Of a DNA stretch of 64,000 bases, positions 1 to 7,714 are shown piece after piece. The notes under the pieces are model-generated. The model saw only the letters and a list, made by a program, of their open reading frames with translations, ran no database searches and had not been told where the DNA came from. A program made the translations under genes and the position numbers. Location of the stretch: positions 276,892-340,891 of the forward strand of contig PAVS01000014.1 in the NCBI GenBank assembly GCA_002713145.1. Direction: 5' to 3'. Numbering within the stretch: position 1 is the first letter of the stretch; each line of letters starts with the position of its first letter. Origin of the DNA: Halobacteriovoraceae bacterium. GTDB taxonomy: Bacteria; Bdellovibrionota; Bacteriovoracia; Bacteriovoracales; Bacteriovoracaceae.

Positions 1-264
1 ATGAGATGGGAAAAATAGGAAGCTCTCTCGAATAAAGAGAGAATTTGGTTAGCTGACAACGATTTAATACTGGTCAGATGTTTTATTACCTTGCTCCTTG
101 TTAGTTAAAAATGTCGATTTTTGAAAATAGAATGCCGCAGGTTTGAAAGGGTACAAGTGAATTGTGCTTTGCGGTGTGTTTTTCATATATATTCTATGAG
201 TGTCAATCTGTAATAGATTCCTTAAAATAGTGGGAATTGGCAAGCATAAATTTGGAATACTCAT

Positions 265-2265
265 TTGGAAAATACGTTTAATTTAGAATCAAAATTCAAA
301 CCTACTGGGGATCAGCCTCAAGCTATTGAAAAGCTGTATAAGGCATTTGCAAACAAAGAAAAGTTTCAAACTCTTCTCGGTGTCACAGGTTCAGGTAAAA
401 CTTTTACCATGGCCAATCTTATACAAAAAATGGGAAAGAAAACCCTGATCCTTGCTCCTAATAAAACTCTGGCCGCTCAACTGTTTAGTGAGTTTAGAGA
501 TTTCTTTCCCCATAATGCTGTTGAGTATTTCGTTTCTTATTATGATTATTATCAGCCAGAAGCTTATGTTCCAGGCACAGATACTTATATAGAAAAAGAT
601 TCATCCATCAATGATGAAATAGATAAGCTCAGGCACTCCGCTACGCGAAGTTTACTCGAGCGCGATGATGTGATTGTGGTGGCAAGTGTTAGTTGTATTT
701 ATGGTATTGGGTCTCCTGAAGAATACTTAGGCATGAAAATCAAACTTTTTCTAGGAGACACTATAGAGAGAGATGATTTTCTAAAAAAACTAGTCTCCAT
801 TCAATACCAAAGAAATGATATCGATTTTTCTAGAGGAAAATTTCGAGTACGCGGGGACACTGTTGAAATTTTTCCTGCTTATGAAGACAGTAATGTCATA
901 CGAGTAGAATTTTTTGACGATGAAATTGATGGCATCTTTATTGTGGATCCACTGCGCGGAAAAATTCTGGATAAGCTCAACAAGGTCACTATCTATCCTT
1001 CCAGTCATTATGTTGTAGGTGATGACAGATTAAAAAAAGCGATTAAAACCATTCAAGTTGAGTTGCGAGAAAGACTCCAAGAGCTCCAAGGTGAGATGAA
1101 GTTAGTAGAACATCAAAGGCTTGAGCAAAGAACTATGCTCGATCTTGAGATGTTGGAAGAGATGGGGTTTTGTTCAGGAATAGAAAATTACTCACGGCAT
1201 TTAACAGGCATGGCCCCTGGTGAACCACCTCCTACACTCATCGATTATTTTGGAGATGATTTTCTTATGATCATAGATGAATCTCATATCACTTGTTCGC
1301 AAGTGGGAGGGATGTATCGTGGAGATAGGGCCCGTAAAATGAATCTCGTTGAATACGGTTTTAGACTGCCAAGTGCCCTCGATAATAGGCCGCTTAAATT
1401 TAATGAGTTTGAAGCCAAGCAAGATCAAGTTCTATACGTATCCGCAACCCCTGCAGACTACGAAATGAAACAAACTCAAGGAGAGTTTGTCGAACAAATT
1501 ATCAGACCCACTGGTCTCCTTGATCCAGTTATAGAAGTAAAAGATGCTGGTAAACAAGTTGATGATCTTCTTATTGAAGCCAAGAAAACTATTAAGTCAG
1601 GTTTCAGAGTTCTCGTCACGACTCTTACTAAGAAGCTGGCCGAAGAATTAACGAGTTATTACAAAAGTGTGGGGCTTAAAGTTAAATATCTGCACTCAGA
1701 TATAGACACTCTAGAGCGAATGGAAATTCTTAAAGAATTAAGAGAAGGTGAGTTTGATATCTTAGTAGGGATTAACCTTTTGAGAGAGGGACTTGATTTA
1801 CCTGAAGTTGCACTCGTAGCCATTTTGGATGCGGATAAAGAAGGCTTTTTGAGGTCTACCAGATCTCTTATTCAAACTATCGGCCGTGCGGCTAGGAATT
1901 CAGAGGGGAGGGTTATCCTCTATGCTTACAAAATAACGAAGAGTATGAAAATGGCTATAGAAACCACTCAAGATCGAAGAATTCGCCAGGCTGAATATAA
2001 TGAGAAAAATGGTATAATACCTACTACAGTGGCCAAGAATATTTCAGGTGGTGTGATTGAAGTTCTTCGAGGTAATAAGAAATCCAAGTCGAAACGCCAA
2101 AAAGAAGACTCTTTTATAACTGATTTATCCCTTGAGCAATTGGATAAAAAAATCGCAGAACTCAAAGTGAAGATGAAAGAAGCTTCAAGAGAATTAGATT
2201 TTGAAGCAGCTGCTGGTTTTCGAGATGAAATTAAAGAGCTCACTGAATTAAGGATTATTTTATGA
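265..2265 (+). CDS. uvrB: UvrABC system protein B, excinuclease DNA-damage helicase subunit
   Basis: UvrB receives damaged DNA from UvrA, verifies the lesion with its beta-hairpin and recruits UvrC for dual incision. At 666 aa it has the usual family length. Visible motifs are Walker A GVTGSGKT at residues 39-46, the tyrosine-rich beta-hairpin [15 protein letters not shown] from residue 92, a DESH Walker B box near residue 337, helicase motif QTIGRAARN in the C-terminal half and a terminal UVR motif ([14 protein letters not shown]) that binds UvrC. The start is TTG; the N-terminus ([20 protein letters not shown]) aligns with known UvrB starts, and a weak GGA lies 8 nt upstream. No LexA-like box was recognised in the 264 bases before it. 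It overlaps the next gene by 4 nt. Confidence 0.98.
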   Translation: MENTFNLESKFKPTGDQPQAIEKLYKAFANKEKFQTLLGVTGSGKTFTMANLIQKMGKKTLILAPNKTLAAQLFSEFRDFFPHNAVEYFVSYYDYYQPEAYVPGTDTYIEKDSSINDEIDKLRHSATRSLLERDDVIVVASVSCIYGIGSPEEYLGMKIKLFLGDTIERDDFLKKLVSIQYQRNDIDFSRGKFRVRGDTVEIFPAYEDSNVIRVEFFDDEIDGIFIVDPLRGKILDKLNKVTIYPSSHYVVGDDRLKKAIKTIQVELRERLQELQGEMKLVEHQRLEQRTMLDLEMLEEMGFCSGIENYSRHLTGMAPGEPPPTLIDYFGDDFLMIIDESHITCSQVGGMYRGDRARKMNLVEYGFRLPSALDNRPLKFNEFEAKQDQVLYVSATPADYEMKQTQGEFVEQIIRPTGLLDPVIEVKDAGKQVDDLLIEAKKTIKSGFRVLVTTLTKKLAEELTSYYKSVGLKVKYLHSDIDTLERMEILKELREGEFDILVGINLLREGLDLPEVALVAILDADKEGFLRSTRSLIQTIGRAARNSEGRVILYAYKITKSMKMAIETTQDRRIRQAEYNEKNGIIPTTVAKNISGGVIEVLRGNKKSKSKRQKEDSFITDLSLEQLDKKIAELKVKMKEASRELDFEAAAGFRDEIKELTELRIIL

Positions 2266-2615
2266 GAACTTCGATCGTATTTATGCTTTTATTTTCAGTA
2301 TCTGTTTTTGCAGAATATAAAGACTCTTTTATTGTAGAAGTTTCAGATAGAAAGATAAAAGTTACCTCCCCATTAAAAAAAGTCTCTTTTGTGAGTATAA
2401 TAGTTAAAAATGAGACATTTGATAAAATTATCTCTGAAATACGTTCAGAAGATAAAGTTCTCAAACGTTTTGTCTTGAAACCTGAAGGACAGGAGGTCGT
2501 TCAAATCGATTACTCAAAAGTAAAAAAGCTCTTTTATGTACCGGTGGCACCGCCTTTTGAAGCCGTTGAATTGAGATTTGAACAAAAGCCCTATGAAGTT
2601 CCTGAGAAGAAGTAA
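2262..2615 (+). CDS. Small secreted protein of unknown function
   Basis: A 117-aa protein with a clear signal peptide ([17 protein letters not shown], cleavage probably after VFA), then a beta-rich mature part with many Lys/Glu and no cysteines. Its ATG overlaps the uvrB stop as ATGA, so it is probably translationally coupled to uvrB. Its end runs 23 nt into the next gene. No family was recognised; it is likely periplasmic. Confidence 0.7.
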   Translation: MRTSIVFMLLFSVSVFAEYKDSFIVEVSDRKIKVTSPLKKVSFVSIIVKNETFDKIISEIRSEDKVLKRFVLKPEGQEVVQIDYSKVKKLFYVPVAPPFEAVELRFEQKPYEVPEKK

Positions 2616-3744
2616 AAAAGCCAAAAAAGTTGTTCTGGTCATTAGTGACCTGCATTTGAGTGCAGGGCACGAGATTAGTGGACGCAAAAATCATCTTGAA
2701 GATTTTCATTCAGATAAAGAATTAGTTGATTTCTTTCATTTTTACTCTACCGGAGAGTACGCCTCAAAACCAGTTGAGTTGATCATCAACGGGGACTTTG
2801 TCGACCTTTTGGCCGTCCCCCATGTCCCTTTCTTTGATGATGAGTACTGGAGTGAGAAAGCGGCTCTTTATAAGCTTGACCTGATCCTCAAGGCTCATCC
2901 AGAAGTGTTTGATGCTCTTTCTGACTTTTTAGCCGCTAAAAATAAAAATGTTGTTTATATTATTGGTAATCATGATGCAGAACTTTTATTTGATTCACTC
3001 AAAGAGCGTTTTATTGCAAGATTTCCAGAGACGGTGCAAGAAAAAATAAAAATTTCTAATGAGTTGTCCCTCTATACTCCTACCACTGGAGTTTATATCC
3101 AACATGGACATGAGTATGAATCTTTGCACAATTTCGATGAGAAAAGCTCAATTGTTGAATCAAATACGGGCATAAAATACTTTATTCCTCCTTGGGGCTC
3201 TTATTATGTGACCCACGTTATTAATAAGTACAAACAAGAAAGAGACCATGTTAATGCTGTCAGACCTGTGACAACTTTTGTTAAACATGGGCTTATTTTT
3301 GATACATTTTTTATACTCAGGTTTATAATCGCGAATGCCTATTTCTACTTCATGATACGTTTTATGCGCATTTATCGCCTTAAATTAAGTTGGAGTCGCA
3401 TCCTAGAAGAGGTGATAAGTGAGTTAACCCTTTTTCAAGATTATGAAGAGCTCACTCGGAATTTTTTCTTTGAAAAGCCAGATGCAAAAGTCCTGATTGT
3501 AGGGCACACCCATGAGCCCATCTTTAGAGAATACAGTGATGGAACTAAATTTTTAAATACAGGGACATGGACCAGAATGGTCAACTTAGATCTTTCTCAT
3601 GATCAAAATAATACTCCGCTTACATATGCTAAAATCCAGATTTTTGAAGACGACTATGCTCCGGAAGAATTTTCTGATTCGGTTCAAGTTGATTTAAATA
3701 AATGGGTTCCCAAGTCTGATCTTCCTTATGAAGAATACCGATAA
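2593..3744 (+). CDS. Calcineurin-like metallophosphoesterase
   Basis: The 383-aa protein has the five-block signature of binuclear metallophosphoesterases in order: DLHLSAGHE near the N-terminus, GDFVD, GNHD, a GHEYE histidine and GHTHEP near residue 310. These ligands bind two metal ions. The fold resembles LpxH-type UDP-2,3-diacylglucosamine hydrolases, but it is longer and has a hydrophobic stretch around residues 235-260 suggesting membrane contact. The ATG at 2593 is preferred over an upstream TTG at 2578; it begins with a basic segment ([11 protein letters not shown]). It overlaps the preceding gene by 23 nt, so it is likely the third gene of a uvrB transcript. The substrate is unknown. 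Confidence 0.85.
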   Translation: MKFLRRSKKAKKVVLVISDLHLSAGHEISGRKNHLEDFHSDKELVDFFHFYSTGEYASKPVELIINGDFVDLLAVPHVPFFDDEYWSEKAALYKLDLILKAHPEVFDALSDFLAAKNKNVVYIIGNHDAELLFDSLKERFIARFPETVQEKIKISNELSLYTPTTGVYIQHGHEYESLHNFDEKSSIVESNTGIKYFIPPWGSYYVTHVINKYKQERDHVNAVRPVTTFVKHGLIFDTFFILRFIIANAYFYFMIRFMRIYRLKLSWSRILEEVISELTLFQDYEELTRNFFFEKPDAKVLIVGHTHEPIFREYSDGTKFLNTGTWTRMVNLDLSHDQNNTPLTYAKIQIFEDDYAPEEFSDSVQVDLNKWVPKSDLPYEEYR

Positions 3745-3828
3745 ATAAAGCTCTCTTAACATTTTTAGCATTTTCACTGGGATGAGAATGCTTGTAAAAA
3801 AAAGTGGAAAAAATTACCGATTTTTCAT

Positions 3829-3854
3829 TAAGAATTTTTCATGAGGGTCGATAA
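3829..3854 (+). promoter_or_regulatory. Sigma-28 (FliA)-type promoter of flagellin 1
   Basis: TAAGAATT at 3829-3836, a 10-nt spacer and GTCGATAA at 3847-3854 resemble the FliA consensus TAAAGTTT-N11-GCCGATAA. The predicted start near 3861 lies directly before a hairpin, and the downstream gene is a flagellin, which fits late flagellar control. The spacer is one base short, but the PilZ-gene promoter at 31540 has the same TAAG-N10 layout. Confidence 0.65.
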
Positions 3855-3862
3855 ATATCTTA

Positions 3863-3940
3863 CCTGCTTCATCGCAGGATCATAATTAACCAAGACCATA
3901 GCAGAATGCTAGACTTGTCTCAAAAGGTATTGAGATAAGT
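3863..3940 (+). promoter_or_regulatory. Structured 5' leader of flagellin 1: three successive hairpins
   Basis: Three stem-loops follow the predicted transcription start: CCTGC/GCAGG (3863-3867 with 3874-3878), TAGCA/TGCTA (3899-3911) and an 11-bp stem ACTTGTCTCAA/TTGAGATAAGT (3913-3923 with 3930-3940, one G-U pair). The strong ribosome binding site AAGGAGG follows just before ATG 3980. The first hairpin would lie within two or three bases of the RNA 5' end, a position that often protects mRNA. The role in stability or translation control is inferred. Confidence 0.5.
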
Positions 3941-3979
3941 GTATCGGGATGATTCAAACTTTCCAAGGAGGAATATAAT

Positions 3980-4813
3980 ATGGGTTTCCGTATTAATACC
4001 AACGTATCATCAATCGCCGCTCAAAGATCTCTTTCAAAAGTCGGAAAAGCAAGTGAAAGCACTTTAGCAAAAATGTCTTCAGGTACTAGAATTACTAAAT
4101 CTGCTGACGATGCCGCTGGATTGGCCATTAGTGAAAAACTCAAAGGTCAAATTCGTTCAACGAACCAAGCAAATCGAAACGCAAATGACGGTATCTCAAT
4201 GGTACAAACAGCTGAAGGTGGACTAAACGAAATCTCTAATATGCTGACAAGGCTAAGAGAGCTCTCCATTCAATCTGCTTCGGATACAGTAGGGGATACT
4301 GAAAGAAGCTTTACAGATATGGAATATCAACAACTCAAATCAGAAATTCAGCGTATCTCTGAGGTTACTGAATTTAATGGTAAAAAACTTCTCAATGGAG
4401 AAGGTGGTCAAGTTGATTTTCAAATTGGTGTGAATAATAATGACTTTCAAGATCGTATATCTTATGACACAGGTAAAGCAAATGCTGGAGTTGATGCCTT
4501 AGGTATCTCTGATATATCTGTTGGCTCTAAAGCTGGAGCACAAGAAGCTCTCGCTATGATTGATAAAGCTTCAGAGCAAATTTCTGGTCAAAGAGCGAAC
4601 TTAGGGGCGATACAAAATAGATTAATCTCTACGAGTAGCAACCTAGAAGTCACAAGTGAGAACTTATCTGCAGCGAACTCTCGTATTAGAGATGTCGACT
4701 ATGCTAAAGTATCCGCTGAGAATGCCAAGAATAATATTCTTAATCAAGCTGGTACTGCAGTACTCTCTCAAGCGAATGCACAAGGACAAAACGCACTTAG
4801 GCTTATTGGCTAA
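3980..4813 (+). CDS. fliC: Flagellin (first of three tandem copies)
   Basis: Flagellin forms the flagellar filament after export by the flagellar type III system. The 277-aa protein has only the conserved D0/D1 parts: N-terminal GFRINTNVSSIAAQRSL with DDAAGLAISEKL, and C-terminal ENLSAANSRIRDVDYA ending in ALRLIG. The variable outer domains are almost absent, as in Bdellovibrio flagellins of about the same size. No signal peptide is expected. AAGGAGG lies 8 nt before ATG. Expression probably uses the FliA-like promoter at 3829 and ends at the strong terminator at 4829. Confidence 0.97.
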   Translation: MGFRINTNVSSIAAQRSLSKVGKASESTLAKMSSGTRITKSADDAAGLAISEKLKGQIRSTNQANRNANDGISMVQTAEGGLNEISNMLTRLRELSIQSASDTVGDTERSFTDMEYQQLKSEIQRISEVTEFNGKKLLNGEGGQVDFQIGVNNNDFQDRISYDTGKANAGVDALGISDISVGSKAGAQEALAMIDKASEQISGQRANLGAIQNRLISTSSNLEVTSENLSAANSRIRDVDYAKVSAENAKNNILNQAGTAVLSQANAQGQNALRLIG

Positions 4814-4828
4814 CACATAAATACCCTC

Positions 4829-4859
4829 TGCCCCCTCATTCTTGAGGGGGCATTTTTTT
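4829..4859 (+). terminator. Intrinsic terminator after flagellin 1
   Basis: A perfect 10-bp stem, TGCCCCCTCA (4829-4838) with TGAGGGGGCA (4843-4852), loop TTCT, then seven T. It is very stable and cuts flagellin 1 off from flagellin 2, so the two are separate transcripts. Confidence 0.95.
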
Positions 4860-4914
4860 CCCCCTTCAAATAATAATATCTTTTTCCAAAACTTTTTTTC
4901 CCATTGCTCGAAGA

Positions 4915-5033
4915 GGTTAGTACTTCATCTCACAGGGATTGTGAGTGAGGGAATCATAATAACTAACCGGGCAAAGGTAATCGGGCAGGAAGCTCATCAA
5001 CTCCGTGGATGGAGTGAGTGTCAAGAAAGACAC
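4915..5033 (+). promoter_or_regulatory. Structured 5' leader of flagellin 2
   Basis: A stem GGTTAGT/ACTAACC (4915-4921 with 4962-4968) encloses hairpin CTCACA/TGTGAG (4929-4945). Downstream are hairpins ACTCC/GGAGT (5000-5004 with 5011-5015) and GTGTC/GACAC (5018-5022 with 5029-5033). The ribosome binding site AAGGAG precedes ATG 5063. The stretch CGGGCAGGAAGCTCA here resembles CGGGCTAGAAGTTCA in the flagellin 3 leader, a possible shared motif. The promoter is not clear: only a poor sigma-28-like match ends near 4913, at the position expected if the first stem begins the transcript. Confidence 0.5.
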
Positions 5034-5062
5034 ATTGTTTAGTCCACTTCAAGGAGTAAGAA

Positions 5063-5896
5063 ATGGGTTTTAGAATCAACACTAACGTAAGTTCTATTGC
5101 TGCTCAAAGATCATTATCACAAGTTAACCGTAGTCAAACGGACACACTTTCTAAAATGTCATCTGGGAGTAGAATTTCTAAGGCAGCTGATGATGCAGCT
5201 GGATTAGCAATCAGTGAAAAGTTAAAAGCACAAATTCGTTCAAGTGCACAAGCTGAAAGAAACGCAAATGATGGTGTTTCAATGGTACAAACAGCAGAGG
5301 GTGGTTTAAACGAGATCTCAAACATGTTGACACGTCTAAGAGAACTCTCTATCCAAGCAGCTTCTGATACTGTAGGTGATACTGAAAGAGGCTTCACCAA
5401 CATGGAGTATCAACAGCTTAAATCAGAAATTCAAAGAATTTCTGAAGTAACAGAGTTCAACGGAAGAAAACTTCTTAATGGAACAGGAGAAGTTATTGAT
5501 TTCCAAATTGGAACAAATAACGATTCATTCCAAGATAGAATTTCATTTGATGCAAAAATGACTGATTCTTCATTGGGCAGTTTAAATATTGGTGAAATTG
5601 ATGTTGTAAGTAAAGAAAATGCACAGAATTCACTCAGTAATATTGATAAAGCAATTGAAACTATTTCCGGACAAAGAGCGGCTCTAGGTGCCATTCAAAA
5701 CAGACTTGTTTCAACAACAAATAACTTGCAGATAACTCAAGAGAATTTATCTGCTGCAAACTCTCGAATCAGAGACGTAGATTATGCTCAAATCTCTGCT
5801 GAGAATGCTAAAAATAATATTCTTAATCAAGCTGGTACTGCGGTATTAGCACAAGCAAATGCAAATGGGCAAGGTGCCTTAAGATTACTAGGTTAG
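5063..5896 (+). CDS. fliC: Flagellin (second of three tandem copies)
   Basis: A 277-aa filament subunit with the same D0/D1-only design as its neighbours: GFRINTNVSSIAAQRSL at the N-terminus and SRIRDVDYAQISAENAKN near the C-terminus. It differs from copy 1 mainly in the short central segment around residues 150-190, which is exposed on the filament in other flagellins. AAGGAG sits 8 nt before ATG. It is followed by a GCAA-loop hairpin at 5908 that lacks a T-run. Confidence 0.97.
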   Translation: MGFRINTNVSSIAAQRSLSQVNRSQTDTLSKMSSGSRISKAADDAAGLAISEKLKAQIRSSAQAERNANDGVSMVQTAEGGLNEISNMLTRLRELSIQAASDTVGDTERGFTNMEYQQLKSEIQRISEVTEFNGRKLLNGTGEVIDFQIGTNNDSFQDRISFDAKMTDSSLGSLNIGEIDVVSKENAQNSLSNIDKAIETISGQRAALGAIQNRLVSTTNNLQITQENLSAANSRIRDVDYAQISAENAKNNILNQAGTAVLAQANANGQGALRLLG

Positions 5897-5907
5897 TTAT
5901 GATTCTA

Positions 5908-5931
5908 GGTCTCTCTCGCAAGGGAGAGGCC
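5908..5931 (+). terminator. Hairpin with GCAA tetraloop after flagellin 2
   Basis: GGTCTCTCTC (5908-5917) pairs with GGGAGAGGCC (5922-5931), ten pairs including two G-U, closed by a GNRA-type GCAA loop. There is no following T-run, so it is more likely a 3'-end stabiliser or Rho-related boundary than a classical intrinsic terminator. Confidence 0.5.
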
Positions 5932-5950
5932 TTACATAAAACCAGTATAG

Positions 5951-6054
5951 GCTTGTAACCTGACTGTTGAAGAGACGAAGTTTTTTGATAAGAATTTGTC
6001 AAAGCTAACTTTAACCTGCAATACGTTTCGTTGTAAAACAGTTAGGCTACAAGC
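5951..6054 (+). ncRNA. 104-base folded element between flagellin 2 and the OB-fold gene
   Basis: An 18-nt inverted repeat, 5951-5968 with 6037-6054, has 16 Watson-Crick pairs, one G-U and one mismatch. Inside it ACGAAG (5975-5980) can pair with TTTCGT (6026-6031), and TTTGATAA (5984-5991) with TTGTCAAA (5996-6003). The nested pairing suggests a structured RNA, either the 3' part of the flagellin 2 message or a separate small RNA; a repeat or MITE remnant is an alternative. No reading frame is evident. Strand is uncertain. Confidence 0.4.
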
Positions 6055-6120
6055 TACTTATAACAATTTCCTAATATACAACTAATCATATATACAATTT
6101 TTTTTAATTAGATCTCTTGC

Positions 6121-6126
6121 TATAAT
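6121..6126 (+). promoter_or_regulatory. Extended -10 box before the OB-fold gene
   Basis: TATAAT preceded by TGC (extended -10, TGn). No convincing -35 hexamer lies 17 bases upstream, where the sequence is a T-run. Transcription would begin about 6133, inside the AGGAGG ribosome binding site, giving a leader of only about ten bases. Confidence 0.5.
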
Positions 6127-6142
6127 AGATGTAGGAGGTTTA

Positions 6143-6511
6143 ATGTTTAAAAATTTATTCACTTTGCTCACACTACTATTTACATGTTCTTTGAGTGCCC
6201 AAGTTTTTTATGACATGAACGACGGCAATCATATCGTTGTAGAAGGGTATGTAGATAATTTAAAGAGCTATTCTTTTCTATTGGTGACCAAGTCTGGTGA
6301 ATCCGCCATAAGAGTTGAAGTTGATGACGATGAAAATCGCGCGAATACTGATGCTCTCAGAGAGGGCGATCCAGTTATGGTTATCGGTAAGGTCGATCAA
6401 GACCAATTTGAAAAAGCAAAAATTGAAGCTTCAAAAGTATACATCAAAAGAATTGAAAAATTTATTTATGCCGATTCTTTCGATGAAGAAGATCAAACAT
6501 TTGCTTTATAG
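6143..6511 (+). CDS. Small periplasmic OB-fold-like protein
   Basis: A 122-aa protein with signal peptide MFKNLFTLLTLLFTCSLSAQ and a beta-rich mature part (VVVEGYVDNL, FLLVTKSG, DPVMVIGKVD) that looks like the bacterial OB-fold (BOF/YgiW) family; the family assignment is by pattern only. AGGAGG precedes ATG. It lies between two flagellin genes but has its own promoter and terminator, so a flagellar role is not established. Confidence 0.65.
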   Translation: MFKNLFTLLTLLFTCSLSAQVFYDMNDGNHIVVEGYVDNLKSYSFLLVTKSGESAIRVEVDDDENRANTDALREGDPVMVIGKVDQDQFEKAKIEASKVYIKRIEKFIYADSFDEEDQTFAL

Positions 6512-6516
6512 TGGGT

Positions 6517-6541
6517 GGCCAGTGCAACGCTGGCCTCTTGT
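6517..6541 (+). terminator. Intrinsic terminator after the OB-fold gene
   Basis: GGCCAGTG (6517-6524) pairs with CGCTGGCC (6528-6535) around loop CAA, followed by TCTTGTTTT. It begins 5 bases after the stop codon. Confidence 0.8.
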
Positions 6542-6608
6542 TTTGTAAAAAAACCGGAAATTTATCCTCCCTCTCTAATCTACTAATCTATTGAAAATAC
6601 ATGCTAAA

Positions 6609-6750
6609 AGCGATAAAGATGGATTTTTTTTCCTAAAAATCCTTTTTATTTATAAAGAAATATTTTAGAGCGTCGAAGAGTAAGTGAAAGGTCTAAAGTA
6701 ATTAGACACTTATTTTATAAACCATCGCTTAGGACATCATGTCCATCTAG
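6609..6750 (+). promoter_or_regulatory. Flagellin 3 promoter region and structured leader
   Basis: AGCGATAA at 6609-6616 matches the FliA -10 in seven of eight positions, but no good -35 is present. The predicted start near 6623 coincides with an 8-bp hairpin, GGATTTTT (6621-6628) with AAAAATCC (6635-6642). Further hairpins are GTCTAA/TTAGAC (6691-6707), flanked by TAAGT/ACTTA with a bulge, and GGACA/TGTCC (6732-6744); CTAG pairs follow near 6747-6769. As in flagellin 1, a hairpin sits at the likely 5' end. The gap from 6542 to 6608 shows nothing else. Confidence 0.45.
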
Positions 6751-6811
6751 GCCAGAGGATACGGGCTAGAAGTTCAAGGAATGAGAGAACGATTTGTGAC
6801 AAGGAGGTAAT

Positions 6812-7645
6812 ATGGGTTTCCGTATTAATACCAACATTTCATCTCTATCTGCTCAAAGATCATTATCTAGGAATAGTAGAGATTCAGAGAACACTTTAGC
6901 TAAAATGTCTTCAGGTTCTCGTATTACAAAATCAGCTGATGATGCAGCTGGATTGGCCATTAGTGAAAAAATGAAAGGTCAAATTCGATCAACAGATCAG
7001 GCCAACAGAAACGCGAACGACGGTATTTCTCTCGTTCAAGTTGCTGAAGGTGGACTTGATGAAATCTCAAACATCATTACAAGATTAAGAGAGCTTTCTA
7101 TTCAAGCTGCTTCTGATACTGTCGGAGACACTGAAAGAGGCTTTACCAACATGGAGTACCAGAACTTAAAACAAGAAGTCGAAAGAATTGCCAATGTAAC
7201 TGAGTTCAATGGTATCAAACTTCTCAATGGTGAAGGAGACAAGTTAGATTTTCAAATTGGAACAAAGAATGATGATTTCCAAGATAGAATTTCTTATGAT
7301 GTTTCAGAAAAAAATGCCAAGCTTTCTTCTTTAGGAATTGAAGACTTAACAGTGACGACTAAAGAAGATGCTCAGAATGCGCTTGAAAAATTAGATAAAG
7401 CAGGTGAGCTTGTCTCTGGGCAAAGAGCAAGTTTAGGGGCGGTTCAAAACCGATTAATTTCTACCAGTAATAATTTACAAATTACGAAAGAAAACCTCTC
7501 AGCTGCTAATTCTAGAATTAGAGATGTAGATTACGCTAAAGTATCTGCAGATAATGCTAGAAACCAAATCCTTAATTCAGCAGGAACTGCAGTTTTAGCT
7601 CAAGCTAATGCTCAAGGTCAAAATGCATTAAGATTAGTTGGATAA
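6812..7645 (+). CDS. fliC: Flagellin (third of three tandem copies)
   Basis: The 277-aa flagellin starts GFRINTNISSLSAQRSLSR and ends ALRLVG, with ENLSAANSRIRDVDYA in the C-terminal D0/D1 helix. It is the most divergent of the three in the D1 helices (VQVAEGGLDEISNIITRL). AAGGAGG lies 7 nt before ATG. Three differently controlled copies may allow filaments of mixed composition, as known for Bdellovibrio, where multiple flagellins occur. Confidence 0.97.
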   Translation: MGFRINTNISSLSAQRSLSRNSRDSENTLAKMSSGSRITKSADDAAGLAISEKMKGQIRSTDQANRNANDGISLVQVAEGGLDEISNIITRLRELSIQAASDTVGDTERGFTNMEYQNLKQEVERIANVTEFNGIKLLNGEGDKLDFQIGTKNDDFQDRISYDVSEKNAKLSSLGIEDLTVTTKEDAQNALEKLDKAGELVSGQRASLGAVQNRLISTSNNLQITKENLSAANSRIRDVDYAKVSADNARNQILNSAGTAVLAQANAQGQNALRLVG

Positions 7646-7673
7646 TTTAACAATAAATTTAAAAAAGAACAGC

Positions 7674-7700
7674 ATCCCCCTGAATAGGGGGATTTTTTTT
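7674..7700 (+). terminator. Intrinsic terminator after flagellin 3
   Basis: ATCCCCC (7674-7680) pairs with GGGGGAT (7687-7693), loop TGAATA, then a run of eight T including the last stem base. Confidence 0.93.
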
Positions 7701-7702
7701 GG

Positions 7703-7708
7703 TATAAT
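7703..7708 (+). promoter_or_regulatory. -10 box of a probable leaderless transcript
   Basis: TATAAT lies six bases before ATG 7715, so the expected start point is the A of the ATG. No Shine-Dalgarno sequence precedes the gene. The -35 region would overlap the loop of the flagellin terminator (CTGAAT at 7680-7685, 17-bp spacer, weak). Confidence 0.6.
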
Positions 7709-7714
7709 TTTCAC

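Noticed and set aside
24..42. Hairpin TCTCTC/GAGAGA near the window start
   Set aside because: Short, AT-loop, without a T-run; may be chance or the end of a gene outside the window.
4915..5033. Cyclic di-GMP (GEMM) or other known riboswitch in the flagellin 2 leader
   Set aside because: The stems do not show the GEMM core or receptor motif, and no other riboswitch consensus was recognised.
4842..5042. 66-codon open frame in the flagellin 2 leader
   Set aside because: It starts inside the terminator, has no ribosome binding site and overlaps the hairpins; composition is not protein-like.
5134..5694. Minus-strand open frames inside flagellin 2 and similar long shadow frames inside icd, infB and nusA
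   Set aside because: They mirror strongly coding genes on the other strand and have no ribosome binding sites or family resemblance.
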